Assembly: GCA_000955875.1 (NCBI GenBank)
Contig: JYOE01000014.1
Location: 93,328-157,327 of the forward strand
DNA length: 64,000 nt
Source: Terrabacter sp. 28
GTDB lineage: Bacteria; Actinomycetota; Actinomycetes; Actinomycetales; Dermatophilaceae
Reading direction: 5' to 3'
Both the position numbers and the translations under genes were made by a program. Below the pieces are notes generated by a model. That model worked only from the letters and a program-made list of their open reading frames with translations, ran no database searches and was not told the DNA's origin. Below are positions 8,910 to 20,800 of this stretch, piece after piece. Numbering within the stretch: position 1 is the first letter of the stretch; each line of letters opens with the position of its first letter.

Positions 8910-11606
8910 TCACGGGCGCACCTGCACGACGCCGTGCGCCCCACGTTCGGCGTCGGCCATGACGTGGCTGACGAAGGGGTAGTGGCCGGCCTCGTCGAAG
9001 ACGGTCTCGACGAACCCGCCCTGGGCCGGGCCGAGCGAGAGCGACTGGCTGCCGCCGCGGGCGGTTCCGGGCCGCAGCAGCCAGGCGCCTTCGGCGTAGG
9101 CCGTGTCGAACTGCGCGCCGACGACGTGGAAGCTCGTGGGGCGGTTCGGCCCGGCGTCCAGCACCCAGAGGCGAACTCGCTCGCCGACGCGCGCGTCCAG
9201 CGGTGACGTGTCGTACTGTTTCGCGACCCCGTTGAAGGCGAGGAGGTCGGGCGCGTCGGCCTGCGCCTTGGCTGCGTCGACCTCGGCGGCAGACCCGCGG
9301 GAGGTGTCCGCGCCGAGGTAGAGCTCCGTCTGCACGAGAACGTAGGAGCGGTCGACGGCGGGCAGGCCGGGCGGTTCGATGACGACCGCGCCCACGAGAC
9401 CCGCGGCGAGGTGGGCCGACATCGGCATGGTCGAGCAGTGGTACATCCAGATGCCGGCCCGGCTCGCGGTGAACCGGTAGACGAGGCTGCCTCCGGGCGG
9501 CACCGTGCGCATCACGTCGTCGGGCGCCCGCGAGCCCGCGTGGAAGTCGACCGAGTGGCCGATGGAGGCGTGGTTGACGAGGGTGACCTCGAAGACGTCG
9601 CCCACGCGCCCGTGCAAGGTGGGTCCCGGACTCGATCCGTTGAACGTCCACCGCCGCTGCCACCGTCCCGGCGCCACCTCCTGCTCGGCCTCTCCGACGG
9701 TGATGGTCACGCGGTGGAGGCGCTCGCTCGTCAGGGGCGGCAGCGCGGGGTCGTATGCCGTGTGGCCCGGTGACAGGGCCCCGGTCGCCGGCCCGGAGGT
9801 CGGGTTCGCCGTCGCCGCGTGGTCGTGGGGGCCCGCGGCGTCCGCCGGCGACACGTCACCGGAGACGATGACCTGCAGGAGCATTCCCATCTGCCGGTGG
9901 CCGACCACGGAGCACCAGCCCTCGAGAGGCCCGCTGACGACACCCGCGTCCAACGTCGCGGAGGCGCCCGGCGCGAGCCGCGGCGTGCGGTGACCGCCGG
10001 CCAGCACGAGGTCGTGCGTGGTGGTGCGGTCGCGGTTGGTCAGGCGGATGACGAGCCGGTCCCCGCGCGGCACGGTCACCGCCGAGGGGCTGAACGCCAT
10101 GCCGTTCGCCGCGACCTCGACGGTGGTCGTGTGCCCGGTGGGCGTCACGGTGTCTCCGGTCCCAGCGCCCGTGGCCGTCCCGCCGAGACCCAGACTCGCG
10201 GCGACCACGAGGGCGACGAGGGAGACCGCGGCCGGCAGCTGCGTCGAGGACCAGAACGGCCTCTCCCCCAGGGGAGCTCGTGTCACGCCGGCCTGCGCGG
10301 CGGCCGTGGCGGCGGGGACGTCGGTGGTGTCGGCGGCGGTGTCGGCGGCCCGGCGCGAGCGCACGCTCGCCAGCACGGCGAGCACCGTGAGCGGCAGGAA
10401 GGCCGCGACCGAGACACCCACGAGCACCGCAGCAGCCACCCGAGTGGCCGCGGGCAGGGGCAGCAGCCAGAGGACGAGGCCGAGGTTGAGCGCGGCGACC
10501 CGTGTCGGCGCGGCCCGCTCGAACCAGCCGAGACCGGCGCGGACGGCGGTCGGACCACCTCCGAGGACGCTCGGCACGAGATGGCTCAGGGCCGCGAGCA
10601 CGAGCTGGAGCGCGAAGCCGACGGCCACCGCGGCGGCGACGCGGTCGTAGCCGTCGCCCACCTGCGGCCAGTCGGTCGCACGAGCGACGAGCACGGCGAC
10701 ACCGACCACGCTCGCGACGAACCATGCGAGCGCGCAGGAGGCGGAGACCGTGGCGAAGCGGCGCGGCGGGTTCCTCCGCGCGGGGGCGAGGAGGGCGCGG
10801 GCCCACCAGCCCAGCCCGGCGGCATACGCAAGGAGTGCGGTCGACGTGAGCGCCCGCGAGCCGAGGAGGGCACCGGCTGCGGCCGTGAGCACGGCGAGTG
10901 TCAGCACCGGAAGCGCTTGGCGCGACAGCGATTCCGCGCGATCGTCCATGCGCGCACGCAGCATCGTGGGCCAGAGCGTGACGAGCGTGCCCGCCACGGT
11001 GAGTCCGAGCCAGCCGAGCGCCATGGTCATCGAGTGGGCGACGAGCAGGCGCGTGTGCCACGGGTCGGCGGGGTGCCGCGCCAGCAGGACGCCGAAGGTC
11101 GCTCCGACGGGCATGCACGCGGCGGCCACGAGGTAGTAGCGGATGGTGACCCGGAAGCGGCCGGGCAGCGCGATGCGGAGCCGGCGCCAGAGCTGCGCGC
11201 CGTGCCAGGCGACGGCGGCCGCAGCCGTCACGGCGCCGGCGAGCGTGACCCACCACCACCCGGTCGGCACGCCGACGAGGACGAGGAACGAGCCGAGGAG
11301 CAGCATCGCGAGCCGGCGCCCCTGCTCCCTGCGGCCATCCACGGTCGGGGGCGTCTTCAGCAGGGCCTGCGCGAAGTGCGTGCTCCACACCATGACGGCG
11401 TGGGTGACCGCCCCGAGGAGCACGAGGTGGACGACGAGCCAGTCGGCGGCGGGCAGGGCACGGCCGAACGCGGCGACGACGAGAGCGGCGGTCAGCCACA
11501 GGGTCGTCGGGTGGTCACGCAGGGCCCAGGCGCCGCGACCGGGCAGGGCGCCGACCGGTGGGCGCTGGGGCGTCGCCGTGGTCGTCTGCGGGTCGGTGGT
11601 GGTCAC
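8910..11606 (-). CDS. Membrane-domain / cupredoxin / NirK-type copper nitrite reductase fusion
   Basis: 898 residues in three parts. Residues about 20-450 hold roughly 10-12 membrane helices with histidines (VHLVLLGAVTHAVMVWSTHF; LLVAHSMTMALGWLG), reminiscent of NnrS or oxidase-like membrane proteins. Residues about 520-610 are a cupredoxin with a type-1 copper set (THDLVL, WCSVVGHRQMGM). Residues about 640-898 form a two-domain multicopper unit like NirK: HSVDFHAG, MYHCSTMPMSAH and a late VSHVMADAERGAHG supply type-1 and type-2 copper ligands and the catalytic aspartate. The usual axial methionine position reads Leu (HLAAGL). Likely reduces nitrite to NO outside the membrane. GTG at 11606 is the first start after the DUF2249 stop; no strong ribosome site is seen, so the exact start is uncertain. 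Confidence 0.82.
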   Translation of the reverse strand: MTTTDPQTTTATPQRPPVGALPGRGAWALRDHPTTLWLTAALVVAAFGRALPAADWLVVHLVLLGAVTHAVMVWSTHFAQALLKTPPTVDGRREQGRRLAMLLLGSFLVLVGVPTGWWWVTLAGAVTAAAAVAWHGAQLWRRLRIALPGRFRVTIRYYLVAAACMPVGATFGVLLARHPADPWHTRLLVAHSMTMALGWLGLTVAGTLVTLWPTMLRARMDDRAESLSRQALPVLTLAVLTAAAGALLGSRALTSTALLAYAAGLGWWARALLAPARRNPPRRFATVSASCALAWFVASVVGVAVLVARATDWPQVGDGYDRVAAAVAVGFALQLVLAALSHLVPSVLGGGPTAVRAGLGWFERAAPTRVAALNLGLVLWLLPLPAATRVAAAVLVGVSVAAFLPLTVLAVLASVRSRRAADTAADTTDVPAATAAAQAGVTRAPLGERPFWSSTQLPAAVSLVALVVAASLGLGGTATGAGTGDTVTPTGHTTTVEVAANGMAFSPSAVTVPRGDRLVIRLTNRDRTTTHDLVLAGGHRTPRLAPGASATLDAGVVSGPLEGWCSVVGHRQMGMLLQVIVSGDVSPADAAGPHDHAATANPTSGPATGALSPGHTAYDPALPPLTSERLHRVTITVGEAEQEVAPGRWQRRWTFNGSSPGPTLHGRVGDVFEVTLVNHASIGHSVDFHAGSRAPDDVMRTVPPGGSLVYRFTASRAGIWMYHCSTMPMSAHLAAGLVGAVVIEPPGLPAVDRSYVLVQTELYLGADTSRGSAAEVDAAKAQADAPDLLAFNGVAKQYDTSPLDARVGERVRLWVLDAGPNRPTSFHVVGAQFDTAYAEGAWLLRPGTARGGSQSLSLGPAQGGFVETVFDEAGHYPFVSHVMADAERGAHGVVQVRP

Positions 11607-11652
11607 GGGCGGTCGTGGGCTGTCGTGGGCGGTCGCGGTGCGTGGTCGGGCG

Positions 11653-11952
11653 TCAGGCGCGGCGGCTGAGCCGGAGCGTCCAGGCCTCGGGCCCGCGCTC
11701 GAGGTAGGTGACCTCGACGGCCTCACCCTCGCGACCGGCGATCTGGGCGAGCAACGGCTTCGGGTCGTGGGGTGCGACGAGTCGCATGGACGACCCGGCC
11801 GGCACGGCTGCCAGCGCGCCGAAGACCGTGCCGTGGCGCAGGGCGTGCGGGATGGCGCGGACGTCGAGCTCGGGCTCACCGCTGTCGGCGCACCCGCAGC
11901 CGCACGCGGGCTTGCTGACGTCGGAGACGGGAAGGGGGGCGGGCACGGTCAC
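11653..11952 (-). CDS. DUF2249 domain protein
   Basis: 99 residues, the length of a stand-alone DUF2249 domain. The core reads LDVRAIPHALRHGTVFGALAAV and MRLVAPHDPKPLL, matching this small sulfur-carrier-like fold that often sits beside nitrite, NO or hemerythrin genes. A cysteine-rich segment CGCGCADSG precedes the domain. Molecular role unknown. GTG at 11952 follows AGGAG with 6 bases spacing. First gene of the minus-strand operon DUF2249-NirK fusion-hemerythrin; the start is 27 bases from the large near-palindrome, so its transcription is probably controlled there. Confidence 0.85.
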   Translation of the reverse strand: MTVPAPLPVSDVSKPACGCGCADSGEPELDVRAIPHALRHGTVFGALAAVPAGSSMRLVAPHDPKPLLAQIAGREGEAVEVTYLERGPEAWTLRLSRRA

Positions 11953-11978
11953 GGTGAGCTCCTGGGATTGCGTGGGGC

Positions 11979-12015
11979 CGGCTATTTATTACACTGCTTG
12001 TGTGAAAAATAGCCG
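11979..12015. promoter_or_regulatory. 37-bp near-palindromic operator between divergent nir operon and regulator
   Basis: Arms 11979-11994 (CGGCTATTTATTACAC) and 12000-12015 match at 14 of 16 positions as inverted repeats around a 5-base centre. It is the most AT-rich point of the neighbourhood and lies between the DUF2249 start (11952, minus) and the regulator start (12074, plus). The symmetry suits a dimeric HTH protein; the adjacent regulator is the natural candidate. It resembles neither an FNR (TTGAT-N4-ATCAA) nor a CRP half-site. Confidence 0.75.
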
Positions 12016-12073
12016 ATGGGACGGAGCCGCGCCAGTGAGGGTGCCCTTCCCTGCCGTCCGGCATGCTGGACCG

Positions 12074-12787
12074 ATGGCCGAGCGAACGGGACCCACTCCT
12101 CTGCCCGAGGTGTCGTCGGCGAGGGGCAAGGTGCTCTCGGCCCTCGCCACCCACGAGGACGGCGGGCGCCCGGCCACCATCGCCGAGCTCGCCGAGTCGC
12201 TCGGCGGGCACCCGAACACGACCCGCGGCCACCTCGGCCGACTCGTCGACGACGGCCTCGTCGAGAGGGTCGGCATCGAGAGCGGCGCACGCGGGAGGCC
12301 GGCGCACGGCCACCGGCTCACCCAGCGAGGGCGACTGGCGCTGGAGGCCGCACGCGACGCGCGGCCCGTGTCCACCGACGAGCTGGTCCTGGCGATGGCC
12401 GAGCACCTCGCCACGACACCCGACGCCGAGCTGCACGCCCGGGCCATCGGGCGGCACTGGGCGGCCCAGCTCGCCGACGAGGACGCGACCGCCGGCGCCC
12501 CCCTCGACCAGGTCGTCTCGCTGCTCACGACCGCCGGCTTCTCGCCCGAGGTCGACGCGACCGGCGACGTCGCCCTGCGCACCTGCCCGGTGCTGCGCTC
12601 CGCGCGGGAGCACCCGGAGGTCGTGTGCACCATGCACGCGGAGATGCTGCGCGCCACGCTCGAGCGATCGGGGGGCGGCGACATCGAGGTCGGGCTCGTC
12701 CCCTTCGCCCGTGAGGGCGCCTGCCTGGTGAGGCTCACGAGCGCCGCCGGCCAACCGCTCGACCAGGTCGGCAGCGTCGACCGGTAA
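12074..12787 (+). CDS. HTH transcriptional regulator with C-terminal cysteines (possible Fe-S/NO sensor)
   Basis: 237 residues. The N-terminal part (about 15-85) is a winged helix: ARGKVLSALATHEDGGRPATIAELAESLGGHPNTTRGHL followed by a wing VERVGIESGARGRPAH. The C-terminal part contains CPVLRSAREHPEVVC and a third cysteine near residue 220 (GACLVRL), a spacing reminiscent of SufR-like Fe-S regulators (one cysteine of that set is missing). It is divergent from the nir-type operon across a near-palindrome, so it likely represses or activates that operon in response to NO, O2 or iron. ATG at 12074 preferred; an upstream in-frame GTG at 12002 lies inside the palindrome. Confidence 0.85.
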   Translation: MAERTGPTPLPEVSSARGKVLSALATHEDGGRPATIAELAESLGGHPNTTRGHLGRLVDDGLVERVGIESGARGRPAHGHRLTQRGRLALEAARDARPVSTDELVLAMAEHLATTPDAELHARAIGRHWAAQLADEDATAGAPLDQVVSLLTTAGFSPEVDATGDVALRTCPVLRSAREHPEVVCTMHAEMLRATLERSGGGDIEVGLVPFAREGACLVRLTSAAGQPLDQVGSVDR

Positions 12788-12852
12788 GAACGAGCTCGCG
12801 CGCTGCCGCCAACAGGTCGTGGCCACGTCGGCCACCTGACAGGAGGCACGAC

Positions 12853-13566
12853 ATGACCCGCACGAGAACGTTTCGGCGACAGATGATCTCGCTGGTGGCT
12901 CTCCTACTCGGAGCCCTGCTCGGCACGGTCCTGGCATCCGGCATGGTGTCGGCCAGGGCGGGAGTCACGACCGTTACGTCCGTCACGGCCCATGCGTCGC
13001 ATGCGGCCGTCGCCACGACACCGAGGACGTCGCGTGCCGCCTTCCACGACCAGATGCGCAAGCTCTGGGAGGACCACGTGACCTGGACGCGCCTCGCGAT
13101 CGTGACCTTCGCCGCCGGGTCGGCGGGCTTCGACGCCACGGCCGCCCGCCTGCTCCAGAACCAGCGCGACATCGGCAACGCCATCGCGCCGTACTACGGG
13201 ACCGCAGCCGGCAACCGGCTCACCGCCCTGCTGCACGACCACATCACCATCGCCGTCGAGGTGCTGCAGGCCGCCAAGGCCGGCGACACGGCCGCGTTCA
13301 CCGCCGCCGACGCCCGCTGGTACGCCAACGCGAACGACATCGCCGACTTCCTCGCCGCCGCGAACCCCCGGTCCTGGCCCAGGGCCGTCATGCGCGCCGA
13401 CATGAAGGCGCACCTCGACCAGACCCTCGCCGAGGCGGCTCACGAGCTCGGCGGGCAGTACGCCGCGAGCGTCACCGACTACGAGGCGGTGCACGCCCAC
13501 ATCCTGATGATGGCCGACCAGCTGAGCGCCGGCATCATCGCCCAGTTCCCGTCCCGCTTCCGCTGA
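12853..13566 (+). CDS. Secreted or membrane-anchored helical protein of unknown function
   Basis: 237 residues with an N-terminal signal or anchor helix (MISLVALLLGALLGTVLASGM) and an all-helical remainder. Conserved-looking positions include LWEDHVTWTRLAI, LLQNQRDIGNAIAPYYG and LLHDHITIAVEVL: regularly spaced His/Glu/Asp residues on helices, which suggests a metal-binding or heme-free bundle, but I cannot name a function. I recall similar LWxxHVxWTR proteins in other Gram-positives without assigned role. A strong AGGAGG site 7 bases before the ATG fixes the start. It is 65 bases after the regulator and may be co-transcribed with it. Confidence 0.8.
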   Translation: MTRTRTFRRQMISLVALLLGALLGTVLASGMVSARAGVTTVTSVTAHASHAAVATTPRTSRAAFHDQMRKLWEDHVTWTRLAIVTFAAGSAGFDATAARLLQNQRDIGNAIAPYYGTAAGNRLTALLHDHITIAVEVLQAAKAGDTAAFTAADARWYANANDIADFLAAANPRSWPRAVMRADMKAHLDQTLAEAAHELGGQYAASVTDYEAVHAHILMMADQLSAGIIAQFPSRFR

Positions 13567-13780
13567 CCCTCTCGTGTGCGGGGCCTTCCCTTCATCGAGA
13601 AGTCGGCCATCCGCAGGCGCGGGCTTCCCCATCAGGCGACGGTGCCTGGCCACGCCGAGGGCGTGTTGCTCTGCAGCGCACGGGCCGCGTCATGGCATGC
13701 TCCTGCTGCGTGACCGTCCGTCCCCCTGGCTCGACGGTCACGCTCACGCTCCGGCGCAACCCCCCTCCGCCGGAGCCACC

Positions 13781-13863
13781 GGCGCGGCCCGTCCACCCCC
13801 CCACCCGGACGGGCCGCGCCACCACGACGCGCGACGCCCGCCGGTCGAGGACCGGCGGGCGTC
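13781..13863. terminator. Two tandem perfect hairpins between convergent genes
   Basis: Hairpin 1 pairs 13781-13794 with 13807-13820 (14 bp, 12-base loop). Hairpin 2 pairs 13833-13846 with 13850-13863 (14 bp, loop GAG). They fill most of the 339-base gap 13567-13905 between the plus-strand secreted protein gene and the minus-strand ppsA end, and can act as a bidirectional terminator. Nothing else is recognised in that gap. Confidence 0.8.
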
Positions 13864-13905
13864 TCTGTTGCGGGGGCGCCGCCGTCGCCGGGCGGATCGC
13901 GCGCG

Positions 13906-16350
<2,445 letters not shown>

Positions 16351-16415
16351 AGCAGGTCCTTCCGGTAGGTGGTGCGGCTCGGTGGTCGGGTGGGTCTGTG
16401 GTTCTTCGGGGGCCG

Positions 16416-17258
16416 TCAGCCGTTGCCGAGCCGGCGGCTCTGCATGATGACGGCCGCGATCTCCTCGACGGACATCGCGGAGGAGTTGACGACGGGCACC
16501 TTGTGCGCGCGGTACATCGCCTCGGCGCGGCGCAGCTCGTAGCTGCACTGGGCGAGGCTGGCGTAGCGAGAGCCCGGGCGCCGCTCGCCGCGGACCTGGC
16601 TGAGGCGGGCGGCGGTGGACAGCAGTCCGAAGCACTTGGCGGCATACGGCCGGACGGGACGCGGGAGGTCGCTCGACTCGAAGTCCTCCTCCACGAGCGG
16701 GTAGTTCGCGACCTTGATGCCGTGCTGCAGCGCGAGGTAGATCGAGGTCGGCGTCTTGCCGCAGCGCGAGGGTGCGATGAGGATCAGCTGCGCCTGCTCG
16801 AGGTTGCGCATGCTCTGGCCGTCGTCGTGCTCCATCGCGTACTCGACCGCCTTCATGCGGGCCTCGTAGCGGCCGACGTCACCGACACCGTGGAGCGCCC
16901 CGACGCTATGGACGGCATTGACGTGCAGGACGTGCTCGACGGTGGCGAGGTGCGACCCAAAGAGGTCGATGAAGGCGCACCGCGTCCGCTGCAGCTCGGC
17001 ACGGATCTCCTCGTCGGAGACGGTGGAGAAGACGAGCGGCGTCACGGTGTCGGTCATGGCGGCGTCGAGCTCGGCGACGACCTGGCGCGCCTGCTCGACC
17101 GTCGTGATGAACGGGATCTTGCGCCGGGTGAAGCTCACCGACGGGAACTGCTGGAGCATCATGTTCCCGAGCGTCTCCGCAGAGATGCCGGTGCCACCGG
17201 CGAGGAAGAAGGCCGGGGTCGGCTGGGGCGAGGACGCGGGCGTCGTCGATGAGGCCAC
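16416..17258 (-). CDS. ppsR: PEP synthase regulatory protein (bifunctional kinase/pyrophosphorylase)
   Basis: 280 residues of the DUF299/PPSRP family, which inactivates PEP synthase by ADP-dependent threonine phosphorylation and reactivates it by phosphorolysis. The start motif [11 protein letters not shown] (about residue 20) and the P-loop-like [16 protein letters not shown] (about residue 150) are diagnostic. The usual family length is about 270-280, which supports GTG at 17258; the in-frame extension to 17321 lacks a ribosome site. It precedes ppsA by 65 bases on the same strand, so the two are probably one operon. Confidence 0.93.
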   Translation of the reverse strand: MASSTTPASSPQPTPAFFLAGGTGISAETLGNMMLQQFPSVSFTRRKIPFITTVEQARQVVAELDAAMTDTVTPLVFSTVSDEEIRAELQRTRCAFIDLFGSHLATVEHVLHVNAVHSVGALHGVGDVGRYEARMKAVEYAMEHDDGQSMRNLEQAQLILIAPSRCGKTPTSIYLALQHGIKVANYPLVEEDFESSDLPRPVRPYAAKCFGLLSTAARLSQVRGERRPGSRYASLAQCSYELRRAEAMYRAHKVPVVNSSAMSVEEIAAVIMQSRRLGNG

Positions 17259-17462
17259 GAGAGGAACTGTGGCACATCGTGACGTACGACTCGTCCCCCG
17301 CAAGGCGGCGATGTGACCCACGACTCAGCCGGCTTCCATGGGTCGAGACCACCACCATCAGGTATGCCGTCGCGCACCGCCCGTGGGTCCGGTGCGGTCG
17401 CGCCGTGGTGGGGACGCCGGCGACGCGCGAGCCGCCGGCCGCGTGTCTCCGTGTCCGCTGGG

Positions 17463-17723
17463 TCAGAGGTCGCGGACGGCGTTCTCCGCGAGGCGGATCT
17501 CGTTGTGCAGCATCGTCTTGGCCTGCAGACCCGCGGCTGCGCGACGTCCTGCCGAGAGTGACGCGATCCGGCCCGGTGCACTGCTCCCGACGGAGGCCGA
17601 CGTGCCGAGCACCGGGTCCATGTAGCTCGCGGCGTCGGCGCCCGGTGCAGCCAGGACGACGGTGGCGACAGCCGCGGCCACGGCAGAGGCTGCGAGGGCG
17701 GTGGTGCGGCGAATGGCGTTCAT
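17463..17723 (-). CDS. Small secreted protein, unknown function
   Basis: 86 residues starting MNAIRRTTALAASAV, with a clear signal peptide ending near APGADA (about residue 32). The mature part is 50-55 residues, rich in Ala, Ser and Arg, with no cysteines and no recognised motif. The ATG at 17723 follows GGAGAGGGAAG. It stands alone between ppsR and the divergent SARP gene. No function can be assigned. Confidence 0.65.
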   Translation of the reverse strand: MNAIRRTTALAASAVAAAVATVVLAAPGADAASYMDPVLGTSASVGSSAPGRIASLSAGRRAAAGLQAKTMLHNEIRLAENAVRDL

Positions 17724-17889
17724 GGCTTCCCTCTCCACTGCTTCTCAGCAACATCCCGCCGGCGCGGGGACGCACCACGGTCCACCCGTCCGGTATCAGG
17801 CGGGTCACGCACCGGGTGCCGGCCGCAGCCCCACACCGAAGCGCCTCGAACCGCGACGACCGCAGGTCCGGCGGTCCTACAGTCAAGGG

Positions 17890-20800
17890 GTGCGGATCGC
17901 GGTTCTGGGTCCCCTCTGCGTCGACGGTGATCCCGGCAGGCTGTCGCGGCGCGACCGAGTGGTGCTGTCCGTGCTGACGGTCCGGCGGCCGGGTTTCGCC
18001 ACCTCCGCGGAGCTCGCGGATGCGCTGTGGCCGGTGCACCCGCCGTCGTCGTGGGCCAAGGTCGTCCAGGGCTGCGTCGTGCGGCTGCGTCGCGAGCTCG
18101 GCTCCGACGCCATCGTCACGACGCCGACCGGGTACCGGCTCGACGTCGACGACGACGACGTCGACGCGGCCTCCTTCGAGAGGACGGTCGAGCGAGCCCG
18201 TCGGCTCGTCGAGTCCGGAGAGCTGTCGCGCGCCGTCGCGCTGCTCGAGAGCGCCGTCGGTCTGTGGCGGGGACCTCCGCTCCCTGACCTGTCGGGCTGG
18301 CCACCCGGCGAGATCGAGGCGAGTCGCCTCGACGTCGTGGGGGCCGAGGCGAGGGAGCTGCTCGTCGAGGCCGGCATCGGGGTGGGCCGGGCGCCTGCGG
18401 TGCTCCCCGCCGCGCGGGTGCTCGTGGACGAGCTGCCCGCCTCCGAGCACCGTGCCATGCTGCTGGCTCGGGCGCAGTACCTCGGCGACGACCAGGCGCA
18501 GGCCCTGGCGACCCTGCGCAGCCTGCGACGCAACCTGCGCGACGAGGGGCTGGACCCCGCGCCGGCGGTCGGCCGGCTCGAACGCGCGATCCTCGCCCAC
18601 GATCCCGACCTCGACGTCGGGGTGCAGGGCCGAGCCGTCGTCTGGCGACGACCACCGCTGCCGTCCCGGTGGGAGTCCGAGGCGCCGACGTTCGTCGGGC
18701 GGCGGCGCGACCTCGACACGCTCGAGGAGGCCTGGCGGGCCGTCACACGTGGGGCGCGTCGCGTCGTCCTGGTCGGTGGTGAGGCGGGTGCCGGCAAGTC
18801 CCGGCTCGTGGCCGAGGTGGGTGTCACCAGGTATGCCGTCGGGGCCGTCGTGCTGCTCGGTCAGTGCTCACCCGAGCTGGAGCGTCCGTACGGGCCCTTC
18901 GTCGAGCCACTCCGGGTGCTCGTCGACGCCGCCGCGACGGGTGACCTCGTGCTGCCGGCCGCCACCCGCACTCAGACGATCGAACGCGTCGGCCACGTCG
19001 TCGGCCTGCGTTCTCGCGCTGCGGGTCGACCCGCCCCTGCCGCGGGCCGCCCGTTCGCCGGCGACCAGCTCTCCGACGCCGTCGTGGACCTCGTCCGGGC
19101 GGCGGCCCGGGTGAGGCCGGTCGTGCTCGTCCTCGAGGACCTGCACTGGGCCGGCGCCGCGACGCTCGAACTGCTGGAGCACCTCGTGGCCGCGACGGCG
19201 GACGACCGGATCCTCGTGCTCGCCACGCACAGCCTCGCGCCGCCCGACCGCTCCCCTGCCGCCGTCGCTGCCATGGCCCGGCTGGCCCGTGTCGACGGGG
19301 TCGAGTCGCTCCATCTGGGCCCGCTGACCGCGACCGACATCGTGACGTACGTGAGACGCGAGCTGGGTGCGACCCCCACGCAGGCTCGTCGGGCCGGGGC
19401 GCTCCTGCGGGAGCAGTCGGCGGGCAACCCGTTCTTCCTGCGCGAGATCGTGCGCGAGCTCGAGCGCCACGGCGGCCTCGACACTCTCGGCACGAGTCCC
19501 CTGGTCGCTCCCTCCGTGGTCCTCGACATCTACGAGCAGCGCCTGGGCCGGCTCGCGCCAGCCGAGCGGCGCACCCTCGAGGTGGCGGCCGTCGTGGGGC
19601 ACGAGTTCGACGTCGACGTCGTCGCCGCCGCGGCCGGTGTCGACGCGGCAGCCGCCCTCGGGGCGGTCGACGCCGGCGCTGCGCTCGGCATCGTCGACGC
19701 TCGGCCCGGCGGGGACGGTCGCGTGGGCTTCGTCCACGAGATCGCCCGACAGGCGGTGCAGCAGCTCATGCGCCCCGGCAGCCTCATCGCCACGCACCTC
19801 GGCGTCGCCCGGGCACTGGAAGCCGGGTTCCAGGACGCACCCGACGTCATCGAGCGCCTGGCCCACCACTACGCCGCGGCCCACTCGACGGGGCACCGCG
19901 ACACCGCCCAGAAGTACCTCAGGGCTGCTGCCCGGCTGGCGGCAGGACGTCTCGCCCACGCCGACGCCGCGGCGCTCCTCGAGCGAGCCATCGCGCTGTC
20001 GACGGGCACGGGTGACACCGACGAGCTGCGGCTCGAGGCGTCGGCGGCCAGCCGCCACGCAGGCGACTACGAGGCTGCCGCGAGGCACGCCGCGGCGGTG
20101 CTCTCCTCGGCCGACCCACGCGCCCGGCTGAGGGCCGCGGTCGCCTACGAGGACGCGGCGTTCCGTGTCGGCCGGCCGGCCGACGACACCGTCGAGATCC
20201 TGCAGCGCGCGCTGGACAGCGCCCTCACCGCAGACCCCCCGATGGAGCCCGAGGATCCCCTCGTGGTCCGGGCGCGGGCCAACCTGGCCCGGACGCTCGC
20301 GCAGGGCACCCGGCTCGACGAGCGTGGGCCCGTCTTCGCCGAGCTCATCAGGGCGGCGCGTGAGAGCGGCGACGCATCCCTCCTCGCGCACGTGCTCGAG
20401 GCCGCTGTCGTCCTGCCACCTCCGAGAAGTGCGGAGACGGCCGAGGCCCGCCTCGCCCGGGCCAGGGAGCTCGGCGACATCGCCCGGCGGATCGGCGACA
20501 GCGACGCACTCGCCTGGTCGGCCATGTCACACGCGGTGAGCGCGTACGTGCTGGGCCGTCCGGACGAGGTGCGCGAGGCGAAGGCGGTGGCGCACGCAGC
20601 AGCTCGGACCTCCGGCACGGTCACGGCAGCGCAGGTCGTGCTGTGCCAGGGCTATGCCCGCGCGATGGAGCTGGGGGACCTCGACCGGGCCGAGGCACTG
20701 GCGAAGGAGGCCGGCGACAACAGCCGGGTCACCGGCCGGTTCGCGGGAGCGAGCACGACCCAGCGCTTCCTCGTCGACCGTGAGCGGCTCGCTCTAGAGC

